A DNA stretch of 39,027 nucleotides from an uncultured Chromatiaceae bacterium (GTDB taxonomy: Bacteria > Pseudomonadota > Gammaproteobacteria > Tenderiales > Tenderiaceae): assembly GCA_947259785.1 (NCBI GenBank), contig CAMYNQ010000011.1, positions 1 through 39,027 on the forward strand, read 5' to 3'. The notes beneath the pieces are model-generated. The model was not told the DNA's origin. It saw nothing but the letters and a program-made list of their open reading frames with translations, and ran no database searches. This document shows positions 1-9,105 of the stretch, piece by piece (position 1 is the first letter of the stretch; each line of letters starts with the position of its first letter). The translations under genes were made by a program, and so were the position numbers.

Positions 1-1
1 A

Positions 2-802
2 TTGCAAACGCTGCTGCGCACGGAAATTGGTATTCCAGATGTAATCGATGACACAACCCCAGCCAAAGTTGCGCAACAGGCGCAAGCGATTAATGACATC
101 ACCACCCGTTGGGATGATAAATCTGATGAAGAGAGTTATGCGCTTAAGAGCCTGCTGAACAAAAGTTTGATTGCAATGAGCCCGCTGTTTGGCAATGTTC
201 TGGGTTCAATTAAAGAGAAGCTGAATCTGTTGCCGCCTGCAGCGGCGATGGCGGGTGTCTATACCATGGTGGATAACTCACGTGGGGTATGGAAGGCGCC
301 AGCCAATGTCAGTCTGAGTGCCGTGGTTTCACCAGCGGTGAACATCACTCATGACGAGCAGGAAGACTTGAATGTGACTACTCAGGGCAAATCCATTAAT
401 GCCATCCGCACCTTTATCGGTGAGGGAACTTTGGTATGGGGCGCGCGGACGCTGGACGGTAACAGTCTGGATTGGCGTTATGTCAATGTGCGCCGTACCA
501 TGATTATGTTGGAAGAGTCTATTCGCCTGGCGACCAAGGCCTATGTCTTCGAACCCAATGACGCCAATACCTGGGTCACTATTAAGAGCATGGTGCGTAA
601 TTTCCTGACCGGTATTTGGAAACGTGGCGGTCTGGCCGGTGCTGTGCCTGACGATGCTTTTGGTGTTCATGTAGGCCTGGGTGAGACCATGACTTCAGAA
701 GATATCCTTGAAGGAATTTTGAGGGTGACGGTGTTGGTGGCCATCAGTCGTCCGGCTGAGTTTATAGAAATCACCTTTCAACAGCAGATGCAGAAATCAT
801 AA
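2..802 (+). CDS. eCIS contractile sheath protein, C-terminal part (5' truncated by window)
   Basis: The reading frame is open from the window edge, so the N-terminus lies outside and the apparent TTG at base 2 is not a real start. The visible 266 residues are the conserved C-terminal part of phage-tail-sheath proteins (Afp2/3/4, Pvc2-4). They include the stretch FIGEGTLVWGARTL, then DWRYVNVRRTMIMLEESI, a YVFEPND segment and a closing ISRPAEFIEITFQQ strand, which in this family reaches into the neighbouring sheath subunit. In the assembled particle the sheath surrounds the tube and contracts to drive it into a target. Two tube-protein genes follow, the first after 66 bases. The C-terminus is intact. 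Which of the usual two or three sheath paralogues this is cannot be told without the upstream sequence. Confidence 0.93.
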   Translation: MQTLLRTEIGIPDVIDDTTPAKVAQQAQAINDITTRWDDKSDEESYALKSLLNKSLIAMSPLFGNVLGSIKEKLNLLPPAAAMAGVYTMVDNSRGVWKAPANVSLSAVVSPAVNITHDEQEDLNVTTQGKSINAIRTFIGEGTLVWGARTLDGNSLDWRYVNVRRTMIMLEESIRLATKAYVFEPNDANTWVTIKSMVRNFLTGIWKRGGLAGAVPDDAFGVHVGLGETMTSEDILEGILRVTVLVAISRPAEFIEITFQQQMQKS

Positions 803-868
803 TCGTTGATGTCAGGTTTCTATTAAAATCGAATAAACGCTTTGAACAAATTTAGAGGGAGATAAGTT

Positions 869-1327
869 ATGGCTGATGATGGATCTGCACAATCGACTAC
901 CGTATGGCCTTTGCCGAAGTTTTACTTCCAGGTTAAGTGGGATTCTGAGGTGATGTCTTTTCAAGAGGTTTCAGGCCTGGATGTTGAGGCACAACCGATT
1001 GAGTATCGACATGGCGATAGTCCTGAGTTTTCGACTATTTCAATGCCTGGCATGAAAAAATCCAGCAACGTCACGATGAAAAAGGGTGTGTTCAAGTCTG
1101 ATAATAAATTCTGGGACTGGTTTAAACAGATCAAGATGAACACCGTCAAACGAGTTCCAGTAACTATAAGCTTGCTCGATGAGGCGGGTGCCCCGACCAT
1201 GGTTTGGACCCTGGCCAACGCATGGCCGACTAAAATTACGGGCACAGACATGAAGGCGGATGGCAATGAAGTTGCCATTGAAACGATAGAGATTGCCCAT
1301 GAAGGGATTACTATCGATAACGCCTAA
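869..1327 (+). CDS. eCIS inner tube protein (T4 gp19-like, Afp1/Pvc1-like)
   Basis: This 152-residue protein has the usual length and fold signature of the T4 gp19/Hcp-like tube family. It opens with a beta strand (PKFYFQVKW), followed by SFQEVSGLDVEAQPIEYRHG, a diagnostic 'F.EVSGL..E.....Y..G' motif, a KRG-like strand (MKKGVF), a WF.W/F-type helix, and WTLANAWPTKITG. Tube subunits stack as hexameric rings inside the sheath and form the conduit for cargo. A strong ribosome site (GAGGGAG) lies about 8 bases before the ATG. Another tube gene follows 74 bases downstream. The sheath, tube, tube order agrees with the Afp4-Afp5 junction, but here two tube paralogues lie together. Confidence 0.93.
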   Translation: MADDGSAQSTTVWPLPKFYFQVKWDSEVMSFQEVSGLDVEAQPIEYRHGDSPEFSTISMPGMKKSSNVTMKKGVFKSDNKFWDWFKQIKMNTVKRVPVTISLLDEAGAPTMVWTLANAWPTKITGTDMKADGNEVAIETIEIAHEGITIDNA

Positions 1328-1401
1328 AGGGTAATGCAAAACAGAGGGGCGGCGTGTTGTTTGCACGTGGCCCCTGTTGTTTTTTACTCATAGGAGGATT
1401 T

Positions 1402-1872
1402 ATGGCTGAGACAGGTGCCTCGTCTGATGACTATCAACCGTCCGCTTTTTATTTCAAGGTAGTCTTTTCGGCTACCGGCGGAATGTCTGATACCTCTTTT
1501 CAAGAGGTCAGTGGCATAGGCTCGGAGATCGAGACAGAGCCTTATAGCGAGGGTGGTGAGAACAGGTATGTGCATCAGTTGCCCAAGTCGGTCAAACACC
1601 CCAAACTGGTTTTAAAACGCGGTATCGCAAAAACGACATCACCTTTGGTGGTGTGGTGTCGTTCAGTGTTCGAAGGTGACTTTGCAGCACCTATTGTTCC
1701 AATGCCGATGATGGTTTATCTAATGAATGAGAACAGGGTGCCGATTCGTGCCTGGTCTTTTGCCAATGCCTTTCCTGTCAATTGGGAAGTGGAAAATTTT
1801 AATTCGACCAAAAACGAAGTCGCCATCGAGAAAATTGAATTGAATTACAACTATTCAAACAGAGTGATTTAA
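1402..1872 (+). CDS. eCIS tube protein, Afp5/Pvc5-like paralogue
   Basis: A second gp19-like tube protein, 156 residues from the ATG at 1402. I chose this start because TAGGAGGA lies immediately upstream; an in-frame ATG at 1354 has no comparable site and would add an atypical extension. Family motifs are FYFKVVF, SFQEVSGIGSEIETEPYSEGG, LKRGI and RAWSFANAFPVNW. The protein diverges from the preceding tube paralogue in the N-terminal and loop regions. In Afp/PVC particles the Afp5-type subunit forms the first tube ring on the spike, while Afp1-type subunits make the rest, and that division is inferred here. The gene is followed after 5 bases by a tiny ORF, suggesting translational coupling. 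Confidence 0.92.
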   Translation: MAETGASSDDYQPSAFYFKVVFSATGGMSDTSFQEVSGIGSEIETEPYSEGGENRYVHQLPKSVKHPKLVLKRGIAKTTSPLVVWCRSVFEGDFAAPIVPMPMMVYLMNENRVPIRAWSFANAFPVNWEVENFNSTKNEVAIEKIELNYNYSNRVI

Positions 1873-1877
1873 CTATT

Positions 1878-2048
1878 ATGACTATCGAAGTTAAGCAGTT
1901 AATAATCAAATCAACTGTCACCAATGATCGTTCTGAATCACAGCGACAGGAATATGCGGCTATAGATATTGAGCAAATTAAAGAAATGCTGATGGAAGAG
2001 TGTCGGGAATTGATCAGCGAAACCTTGTCTGACATTAGAGAGCGCTAG
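1878..2048 (+). CDS. 56-residue DUF5908-type eCIS small protein (Afp6/Pvc6-like)
   Basis: A short gene of 56 codons starting five bases after the tube-protein stop and ending three bases before the next ATG. It begins MTIEVKQLIIKSTV, a strand-rich opening typical of the small DUF5908/Afp6-like proteins found at this position in eCIS clusters, and continues into a charged helix (about residues 29-54, IDIEQIKEMLMEECRELI...). Its position between the Afp5-like tube gene and the LysM gene is exactly the Afp6 slot. The function of this family is not established; a role in assembly is plausible from conservation. It is easily missed because of its size. Confidence 0.85.
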   Translation: MTIEVKQLIIKSTVTNDRSESQRQEYAAIDIEQIKEMLMEECRELISETLSDIRER

Positions 2049-2051
2049 ATT

Positions 2052-2732
2052 ATGGCTGTCAGCACAGGATTGAAGAAAAAACTGAAGCTGTCACCGTGTA
2101 CGGTAGATGACAGTGGCAATGTCACTGTGGATGATGGCAGTGCGTTTGAGGTGATGCTGAACCCTTCCAGTTATAGTCATTCCTATTCCATTGGTTATAA
2201 CAAAAAAGAGGCGCTGGGGCAGCTTGCTTCTGACACAAAATTTAGCGGTATAAAACCTGAAAAAGTCGGTTTTGACATCGTCATTGATGGCACCGGCGTG
2301 GTTGAACTGGCTGGGGATGATGTTAAAACCCAGGTCAAGTCACTGACCGATATTGTCTATAGATATGATGGCAACAACCATGAGCCCAACCATGTAAGGT
2401 TGTTGTGGGGCAGTCTGATCTTTTTTGGCCGGCTTGAATCGATGACGGCTGAATACACATTGTTCAAACCCAGTGGTGAACCATTGCGTGCCAAGATCAA
2501 GCTGGCCTTTGCCGGCTTCATGAGCAAAGAGGAAGAAGCGCTAAGGGCGAATAGATCCTCGCCTGACTTGAGTCATCAGATTGAGGTAAAGGCAGGCGAT
2601 ACCTTGCCGGCGCTTTGTTATAGGGTTTACAAAGATAGCTCCTATTATCTTGAGGTTGCCAAGGCCAATAATATTACTAACTTTCGTGATATTGAGCCTG
2701 GCAGCAAACTTCATTTTCCACCATTGAGGTAG
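2052..2732 (+). CDS. eCIS LysM-containing tube/hub protein (Afp7/Pvc7-like, gp53-like)
   Basis: This 226-residue protein has two parts. Residues 1-170 form a CIS-tube-like domain with the motif FEVMLNPSSYSHSYSIGYN near residues 33-51. A C-terminal LysM domain occupies about residues 176-226, starting IEVKAGDTLPALCYRVYKD and ending with a hydrophobic 'G.KLHFPP' turn. In Afp/PVC particles this protein binds at the tube-baseplate boundary, and its LysM fold acts as a structural module like that of T4 gp53 rather than necessarily binding peptidoglycan. It is separated from the spike gene by only three bases, so the two are probably co-translated. Confidence 0.93.
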   Translation: MAVSTGLKKKLKLSPCTVDDSGNVTVDDGSAFEVMLNPSSYSHSYSIGYNKKEALGQLASDTKFSGIKPEKVGFDIVIDGTGVVELAGDDVKTQVKSLTDIVYRYDGNNHEPNHVRLLWGSLIFFGRLESMTAEYTLFKPSGEPLRAKIKLAFAGFMSKEEEALRANRSSPDLSHQIEVKAGDTLPALCYRVYKDSSYYLEVAKANNITNFRDIEPGSKLHFPPLR

Positions 2733-2735
2733 GCC

Positions 2736-4526
2736 ATGTCGGATTCACCAACAGTGGGTAGTAGTGGTGTGATCAAGCTGACCGTCTTGAGTGCGGGCAG
2801 TGCGATTGATGAGGCTATTCAGGTTATTTCCGTGACGGTAACTAAGGCAATCAATAAAATCTCGTCTGCCAAAATTGTGTTGATGGATGGCGATATGCCG
2901 GAACAGGATTTCCCAGTCAGTAATAGTGATGCCTTTAAACCTGGCAGTGAGATAAAAATTAATGCCGGTTATGAGCAGTCAGAAGAGACTATTTTCGAAG
3001 GTGTGGTGATCAAACACGGTATTAAGATTACCGGCAATAACAATTCTCGGCTGATAATTGAGTGTCGCGACAAGGCAGTTGCTATGACTGTCGGTCGCAA
3101 GAATGCCAATTACATCGATTCAAAAGACAGCGATATTATTGCTGCGCTGATTTCAAACTACAGCGGTCTGACAGCAGATGTGCAGGCAACAAATACGGAA
3201 CATAAAGAGCTGGTGCAGTACTACTGTGTCGATTGGGATTTTATGCTCTCGCGTGCCGAGGCCAATGGTCTACTTGTTTGCGTCGATGCTGGCAAGCTGA
3301 CAGTTAAAGCGCCACAAACAGATGCAGCGCCCGAGTTGAAGGTCGGTTATGGCGATGATTTGATGGAGTTTCATGCCGATATCGACGCGCGCAGCCAGTT
3401 GAGTGAGGTTGGCAGTGCCAGCTGGGACCCTAAGGAGCAGGCTGTCGTAGAAGAGAAGGTCAGTCCGCAAACACTTAACAAACAGGGTGATCTGGATACG
3501 GCGACGTTGGCAAAGGTGATTGGTCTGAAATCTTTTCAGCTCCAGACACCAATCATGATGGATAAAAGCGCGCTCAAGGATTGGGCGACTGGGCAGCAGG
3601 TCAAAGCCGGCTTGGCCAGAATTCGTGGCAGGATGAAATTTCAGGGCAGTGCCAAGGCAAAGATTGGCGGTTTGATTGAGCTGGCGGGTGTTGGTAATCG
3701 CTTTAACGGTAATGTCTTTGTCAGCTCGGTGAATCATGAAATAGCCAATGGCAACTGGGTTACAGAGGTGGAGTTTGGCATGTCCCCCAACTGGTTTGCC
3801 GAACAGCGTGATTTGGTGGCGCCATCTGCCGCTGGATTGTTGCCAGGTGTTGAGGGCTTGCAGATTGCTGTGGTTAAACAGTTGGATCAGGACCCGGACG
3901 GTCAATACAAAATACAGGTCTCGGTGCCCATTCTGCAAGCTGAGACGGAAGGTGTTTGGGCCAGGTTGGCGAGTTTCTATGCATCGAATAAGTTTGGTGC
4001 ATTTTTTATCCCTGAAATTGGTGATGAGGTTGTGTTGGGGTATCTGAATAATGATCCCTCTAATCCGGTCATTCTGGGCAGCCTCTACAGCAGCAAACTA
4101 GCGCCACCTTATGAGTTGAGTGCAGATAATTTCACTAAAGCAATCGTTACCAAAAGTGAGCTAAAGCTTGAATTTGATGATGAGAAAAAGATAATCACCA
4201 TCGTCACTCCGGGTTGCAACACGGTGGTGATTAGTGATGATGAAAAATCCATCCTGTTGCAAGATCAAAATGATAATAAGGTTGAATTGTCTGACAGCGG
4301 GATTGTTTTGGATAGCCCCAAAGACATTAGCATTACTGCCAAAGGCAAGATCAGTATTGACGCCACCGGCGAGATTGGCGTGAGCTCAAAGGCGGATGTC
4401 TCAGTCGATGGATTAAATATAAATCAAACTGCCAATGTTGGTTTCACCGCCAAGGGTAACGCCAGCGCCGAATTGTCTGCCTCTGGCCAGACAACGGTTA
4501 AAGGCGCCATGGTGATGATTAATTAA
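2736..4526 (+). CDS. eCIS central spike protein, VgrG-like (Afp8/Pvc8-like)
   Basis: A 596-residue fusion of the T4 gp27 and gp5 folds. Residues 1-365 are gp27-like, with the typical EGVVIKHGIKI, LIIECRDKA and YYCVDWDFMLSRAEANGL segments. An OB-fold (gp5-like) occupies about residues 370-460 with the diagnostic IPEIGDEVVLGYLNNDPSNP and VILGSLY. The C-terminal part (about 465-596) is a repetitive, Ser/Asp/Lys-rich beta-helix needle. The protein forms the trimeric spike that pierces the target and carries the PAAR tip encoded by the next gene. No effector extension follows the beta-helix, so any cargo is not fused here. Confidence 0.95.
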   Translation: MSDSPTVGSSGVIKLTVLSAGSAIDEAIQVISVTVTKAINKISSAKIVLMDGDMPEQDFPVSNSDAFKPGSEIKINAGYEQSEETIFEGVVIKHGIKITGNNNSRLIIECRDKAVAMTVGRKNANYIDSKDSDIIAALISNYSGLTADVQATNTEHKELVQYYCVDWDFMLSRAEANGLLVCVDAGKLTVKAPQTDAAPELKVGYGDDLMEFHADIDARSQLSEVGSASWDPKEQAVVEEKVSPQTLNKQGDLDTATLAKVIGLKSFQLQTPIMMDKSALKDWATGQQVKAGLARIRGRMKFQGSAKAKIGGLIELAGVGNRFNGNVFVSSVNHEIANGNWVTEVEFGMSPNWFAEQRDLVAPSAAGLLPGVEGLQIAVVKQLDQDPDGQYKIQVSVPILQAETEGVWARLASFYASNKFGAFFIPEIGDEVVLGYLNNDPSNPVILGSLYSSKLAPPYELSADNFTKAIVTKSELKLEFDDEKKIITIVTPGCNTVVISDDEKSILLQDQNDNKVELSDSGIVLDSPKDISITAKGKISIDATGEIGVSSKADVSVDGLNINQTANVGFTAKGNASAELSASGQTTVKGAMVMIN

Positions 4527-4538
4527 GGGAGTGACAGA

Positions 4539-4829
4539 ATGCCACCTGCAGCCAGATTAACCGACATGCACGTTTGCCCGATGGTTACGGGAATCGTGCC
4601 GCACGTCGGTGGCCCGGTGGTTGGGCCGGGTGTGCCAACGGTATTGATTGCAAAACTGCCGGCTGCCGTGGTGGGGGATAACTGTGTTTGTGTCGGACCG
4701 CCGGATACGATTGCCAAGGGCTCAGCCACGGTGATGATCGGCGGCAAGCCTGCTGCTCGAATGGGCGATACTTGCGCCCATGGCGGCAGTATAGTGCTGG
4801 GTGCGCCGACTGTGATGATAGGGGGGTAG
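4539..4829 (+). CDS. PAAR-repeat spike tip protein (Afp10-like)
   Basis: A 96-residue protein made almost entirely of a PAAR domain. It has an N-terminal PPAARLTDMHVCP, repeated Gly/Pro turns such as VGGPVVGPGVPTVL, IGGKPAARMGDTCAHGG (the 'PAAR...D.....G' motif) and a final GAPTVMIGG strand. His/Cys residues suited to binding the tip metal ion are visible (H11, C13, C74, H76). PAAR proteins cap VgrG-like spikes with a sharp cone and can carry effectors, but here there is no extension, so it is a bare tip. In Afp and PVC the gp25-like gene comes before the PAAR gene; here the order is reversed. Confidence 0.94.
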   Translation: MPPAARLTDMHVCPMVTGIVPHVGGPVVGPGVPTVLIAKLPAAVVGDNCVCVGPPDTIAKGSATVMIGGKPAARMGDTCAHGGSIVLGAPTVMIGG

Positions 4830-4834
4830 AGAGT

Positions 4835-5266
4835 ATGGCTAGCACTGAGAGTGATAAAAAATTCCTTGGTCTTGGCTGGAGTTTTCCGCCGGAGTTTCAC
4901 AAGCATATCGATTCTGTACAAATGAAGATGGTTGCTGAAGAGGAAGACATTCGTGAGAGCCTTGGAATTTTGCTATCTACACGGCCAGGTGAACGCATCA
5001 TGCAGCCAGCCTACGGCTGCCGTATTCACGCGATGGTGTTCGATAATATTAATGAAAGCACCATTACCGAAATTAAAGATATGGTCGAACGGGCAGTGCT
5101 GTTCTTCGAACCGCGGATCGCACTGGCTAGTATTGATGTGAATACGCAACAGGTCTACGACGGCAAGCTTATTCTCCAGCTTAACTACACCATCAGAACC
5201 ACCAATACCCGCAGCAATGTGGTCTATCCATTTTATTTTATCGAGGGTAGCCATGTTCGAGTGTGA
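4835..5266 (+). CDS. baseplate wedge protein, gp25-like (Afp9/Pvc9-like)
   Basis: This 143-residue protein starts at the ATG at 4835, five bases after the PAAR stop; longer upstream readings run through the PAAR gene and are not credible. It shows the GPW/gp25 family core: EDIRESLGILLSTRPGER, then MQPAYGCRIHAMVFDNI, an acidic-hydrophobic helix, and VERAVLFFEPRIALASIDV. In T4 and Afp this protein is the wedge component that ties the baseplate to the first sheath ring, whose strand pattern it mimics. The older name 'gp25-like lysozyme' does not imply enzyme activity. The baseplate-J gene starts 17 bases after its stop. Confidence 0.94.
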   Translation: MASTESDKKFLGLGWSFPPEFHKHIDSVQMKMVAEEEDIRESLGILLSTRPGERIMQPAYGCRIHAMVFDNINESTITEIKDMVERAVLFFEPRIALASIDVNTQQVYDGKLILQLNYTIRTTNTRSNVVYPFYFIEGSHVRV

Positions 5267-5283
5267 AGTCACCGTGATGGGCA

Positions 5284-8200
5284 GTGGCCATGCTTGAGTG
5301 GGCCGGCAGCAAGATCAGCGACGGCACCGATCAGCAGGGGCGTATTTTTCCTGCCTTGCAGCCGGGCTATTTCAATGTCGATGAACTGGTCTTTGAACAG
5401 TTGTTAGCGATGGGCGCGGAGTTCGCTGCCCAGGTCAATTTTTATTCGCTGAAAAATGAGATCAATGGCAGTTGGGCTGAAATGTTCAGCGCCGACGAGG
5501 CCGTTATTATGGCCATGATTCTTAGCACCGACATGAAACGCTTGGAGTCTGAATTTCTGTATTTGTACCCTGGTCGCCCCGGGCCACTGGCGGCGTATGT
5601 CTTGCAATGGGCCGAAAAAATCAATTTCTGGCTTAATAAGCTTGACCAAGTCAGGCATCAATCCGGTGCGGCATTGAGGCAGAAATTGGCTGCCATCGTT
5701 GAGGAAAAGCTTGCGCAAGCACTACACAATGTAGGTGAAATTATTTCGCGCTTGGAAATAGATAAACAAGTGAATGGGGCGATTGATTTTTCCAGCTTTG
5801 CTCATGCCTGGGGCGTCAAGCAGTTCGATGGCAACTTCATATTTCCTCGTGCCAGCATTGCCGAGTCAGGTGCGGAGAATGATATCAAAGGCCAATTGCG
5901 ATCCGCCTTTTATGTGTTTTTTAATGCCACTTCATATCTGAAATCCGTCACACCGATCTATTTGCAGGAGAGTCTGGCTAGCCAACAGCATGACCCAGCC
6001 AGCGGCCTATTCATGGTTTTCCTTAAACTGTATGAAAAGGCGCAGCAAACGGTCAATCGTTTCAGTCAACGGCATCTCGATTTTTATTATCATCAGATGT
6101 TAAAGGCCAGGCCACACAAGCCACTGCCTGAGAGTGTCCATTTATTGCTTGAAGCCCAGTATGGTATTGCAAAGACCCTGATCGAAAAGGGCAGGGAATT
6201 CAGTGCCGGCAAGGATGCACAGCTTAATGAAATTGTCTATTCAGCAGATACGGACCTATGGTTATGCGATGCCCGAGTGGAATCACTCTATAGTCTTTTT
6301 TTGCAGCAGGATGCATTGGTCGCCCCGGAGAGTGAGCTGGGTTATGCCACCCGCATTAAGCTGAATCGACCACAACTGCCTAAAGTGGATGAGCCTACGC
6401 CAACCGCCTGGCCTCTGTTCGGTGAAGTAAACATGGCGACTGAGAAACAGCATGTCAGCGACGCCGAAATCGGTTTCTCCATCGCCTCGCCTCTGTTGTT
6501 GCTTAAAGAGGGTGTGCGCAGGATCGAGTTGAATATCAGCCTGGAGGATATGATTAAGGTCGATGCCGATACCGTTACGAGCATATTGAGCTGCTCTGCT
6601 AATGCTGCTGATTTCACTAAATTATTTGGTCGCCTGTTCAGCCGTTACCTGCTTTCGCATGCCGGTTGGTTGAGTGCTGAGAATAAAAAACAAATTATAA
6701 ATACAGCAGAGGAGTTACTCAGTCACAGTTCGAGCAATGAGATCAGCAATCTGTTGATGCAGGATTGGCAAGGCCTGTTTTATAAACTGTTGAAGAAGAT
6801 TTTCTGCATCAAACTGACCACGCAAAGTGGCTGGTTCGAAGTGCATGACTACATGATTATGCCGCATAGCGAGTCCAATAACGGCAATACTGTCGGGCTG
6901 AAAATCTGCTTTACGCTGGGGCAGGAGATAGAGTCTGTGGTGCCCTATTCTTCGGACCTGCATAGTGGCAAGCTGGAAACGGAACAGCCAATGCTACAGT
7001 GTTGTATCAACCCGCAGGCCAATTTCTATGCCTATTCGCTGTTTACCGATCTTGTCATCAAGGCGATCGATATCGATGTTGAGGTCAAGGGCGTTAATAA
7101 TCTGCTTGCTTATAATAAACATGGCCAGCTTGATCCTTCCAAGCCGTTTGCCCCTTTCGGGCCGTTGCCCGGTAGTCATTCCTATTTCATCTTTGGCAAT
7201 TATGAATTGGCGAAAAAGAAGCTGGTCGAACTTAATTTGAATCTGGATTGGGGTGAACTGCCCACTATCAGTGGTGGTTTTTCCGCATACTATCGTGGTT
7301 ATGAAACGGCCTATGACAATGACAGTTTTAAAGTAGATTTTGCTGCGCTTTCTGATGGTCACTGGCAGCCTCGCGAGACGGATGCCGAACGCTATGTGTC
7401 ATTGTTTGATACTCAGCAAGAGGCTGGCCAGCTTAAGTCTGATAAGGTCTTGAATGTGAATGTGCTGGAGTATGCCAAGCCTGCGGCGACAGCAATTAGC
7501 GAAGCCGATTTCAGCTACGATCTGGGCAGTCGGAATGGTTTCTTCAAGCTCAGCTTGGCTGAACCCGAGAACGGTTTCGGACATGCTGAGTATCCAGCGC
7601 TATTGACTCGTGTGCTGGCCGAGAATGCGAGGCGTAAGAAGCCAGGGCCAACGCCTAACCCGCCCCACACTCCCATATTGAATTCGGTCTCGCTCGATTA
7701 CCGGGCACGGAGCAAGATCAATGTGGCCCTGCATAAGCCGGCTGATCAGAGCATGACAGCGGAAAGAATTTTTCATCACCATCCATTTGGTATTGAAAAA
7801 ATCTACCCTGGCGTTGGCGATAAACCAGCCTGCTTGCTGCCGCAGTATAACTATCAAGGCAATCTTTTTATTGCGCTATCGGCTAAGCAGCTGAGTGGTG
7901 CAGTGACACTTTTTTTCCATTTGTCAGAGGATCATGCCCAGGAAGTGGCTGTTGATACGCCGCAGATCAGCTGGTTCTATTTGGCCGCCGATAAATGGAA
8001 GCAACTGCCTTCGGCGCGGGTGTTGGTGGATACGACCAAAGGCTTTTTGTCATCAGGCGTTATCACACTGGATATCCCCAGCGACATTGATCGCAGCAGG
8101 CAAGTGATGCCGGGTGATTTTTATTGGCTGAGAGTTTCCGCTGAACAGGGTCTAAAGGGGTTCTGCAGTTGTTACTCGGTACACACCAACGTCCTGCAGG

Positions 8201-9105
8201 TAACCCGGAAGCTTAGTGCTCAGCAGCAGATGCCAGTCAGCCCGGTCAAGTGGCAGCCGATGACTGCCATTGCCGGCGTAGCCAAGGTTAGTCAGATTGG
8301 CGGGCCATTCGGTGGCCGGGCAGGTGAGAATGATTCTGAGTTCAAGACCCGGCTTAGCGAACGGCTGCGTCACAAGAACAGGGCCTCGCTGCCCTGGGAT
8401 TATGAACGTCTGATCCTTGAACATTTTCCTAGTGTGGCCAAGGTCAAATGTTTTGCCAATATGGTCAGCAGTCATAATGCCCCTGCGCCAGGACATGTGT
8501 TGATTGTGGTTGTGCCACAGGTGCAGCAGGATGGCTTCAGCCCTTGCACCAGGGCGATGATCAGCTCGGTTGAACTGAGTCGCATCCGCAGTTTTGTTCA
8601 GCGTCACAGCTCTGCCTTCGTCAAGCTTGAGGTGCGCAACCCGGTCTATGAACAGGTGCAGGTCAGGTGTACGGTAACGTTTTCCAGTGGTATGAGCGAC
8701 GCTGCCTGGGTCAATCGTCTGGACCAGGACATTACGGATTATCTTAGTCCTTGGAGGCCGGTGGGCTATAAGGCCCGCTTTGGCTGGAGTATTCGACAGA
8801 AGGATGTCGAGTCCTATATTCGTGAGCTGGATTACGTCAATTTCGTTACCAACTTCTCCATGCTTCATATTACCGTGGATGGCTTGGGCCAGCATCATCT
8901 TGATGATACGGCGCAGCAGCAGTCTAGTGAGATGCAGATTCGGCCGCGCTTTCCCTGGAGTCTGGCGCTGCCAGCCAAACATCATTTTATTGAGATCATG
9001 CCATCGGCTCAATCAATTAAGGCCGAAGTGACCGGCATTGATGAGCTTGAGATAGGCAGTACCTTCATTATTAGTGGAAACAGTAAACATGGCGAAGAAG
9101 AATAG
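5284..9105 (+). CDS. large baseplate J-like protein (Afp11/Pvc11-like)
   Basis: A 1273-residue protein opening at GTG 5284, with an ATG two codons later (5290) that is an equally possible start. The N-terminal two-thirds is a long, weakly conserved wedge region. The C-terminal third carries the baseplate-J signature: GGPFGGRAGEND around residue 1008, FKTRLSERLRHKNR around 1020 and SLPWDYERLILEHFPSVAKV around 1035, followed by a VLIVVVP strand. Afp11 with Afp12 makes the heterodimeric wedge that forms the baseplate ring (T4 gp6 equivalent). Its 3' end overlaps or abuts the next gene (start 9074 or 9089), typical of tightly coupled eCIS operons. Confidence 0.92.
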   Translation: MAMLEWAGSKISDGTDQQGRIFPALQPGYFNVDELVFEQLLAMGAEFAAQVNFYSLKNEINGSWAEMFSADEAVIMAMILSTDMKRLESEFLYLYPGRPGPLAAYVLQWAEKINFWLNKLDQVRHQSGAALRQKLAAIVEEKLAQALHNVGEIISRLEIDKQVNGAIDFSSFAHAWGVKQFDGNFIFPRASIAESGAENDIKGQLRSAFYVFFNATSYLKSVTPIYLQESLASQQHDPASGLFMVFLKLYEKAQQTVNRFSQRHLDFYYHQMLKARPHKPLPESVHLLLEAQYGIAKTLIEKGREFSAGKDAQLNEIVYSADTDLWLCDARVESLYSLFLQQDALVAPESELGYATRIKLNRPQLPKVDEPTPTAWPLFGEVNMATEKQHVSDAEIGFSIASPLLLLKEGVRRIELNISLEDMIKVDADTVTSILSCSANAADFTKLFGRLFSRYLLSHAGWLSAENKKQIINTAEELLSHSSSNEISNLLMQDWQGLFYKLLKKIFCIKLTTQSGWFEVHDYMIMPHSESNNGNTVGLKICFTLGQEIESVVPYSSDLHSGKLETEQPMLQCCINPQANFYAYSLFTDLVIKAIDIDVEVKGVNNLLAYNKHGQLDPSKPFAPFGPLPGSHSYFIFGNYELAKKKLVELNLNLDWGELPTISGGFSAYYRGYETAYDNDSFKVDFAALSDGHWQPRETDAERYVSLFDTQQEAGQLKSDKVLNVNVLEYAKPAATAISEADFSYDLGSRNGFFKLSLAEPENGFGHAEYPALLTRVLAENARRKKPGPTPNPPHTPILNSVSLDYRARSKINVALHKPADQSMTAERIFHHHPFGIEKIYPGVGDKPACLLPQYNYQGNLFIALSAKQLSGAVTLFFHLSEDHAQEVAVDTPQISWFYLAADKWKQLPSARVLVDTTKGFLSSGVITLDIPSDIDRSRQVMPGDFYWLRVSAEQGLKGFCSCYSVHTNVLQVTRKLSAQQQMPVSPVKWQPMTAIAGVAKVSQIGGPFGGRAGENDSEFKTRLSERLRHKNRASLPWDYERLILEHFPSVAKVKCFANMVSSHNAPAPGHVLIVVVPQVQQDGFSPCTRAMISSVELSRIRSFVQRHSSAFVKLEVRNPVYEQVQVRCTVTFSSGMSDAAWVNRLDQDITDYLSPWRPVGYKARFGWSIRQKDVESYIRELDYVNFVTNFSMLHITVDGLGQHHLDDTAQQQSSEMQIRPRFPWSLALPAKHHFIEIMPSAQSIKAEVTGIDELEIGSTFIISGNSKHGEEE

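Noticed and set aside
8152-9012. Long minus-strand open frame (286 codons) inside the baseplate-J gene
   Set aside because: It is antisense to a well-supported gene, has no ribosome site or family motif, and its composition follows from the codon use of the sense gene.
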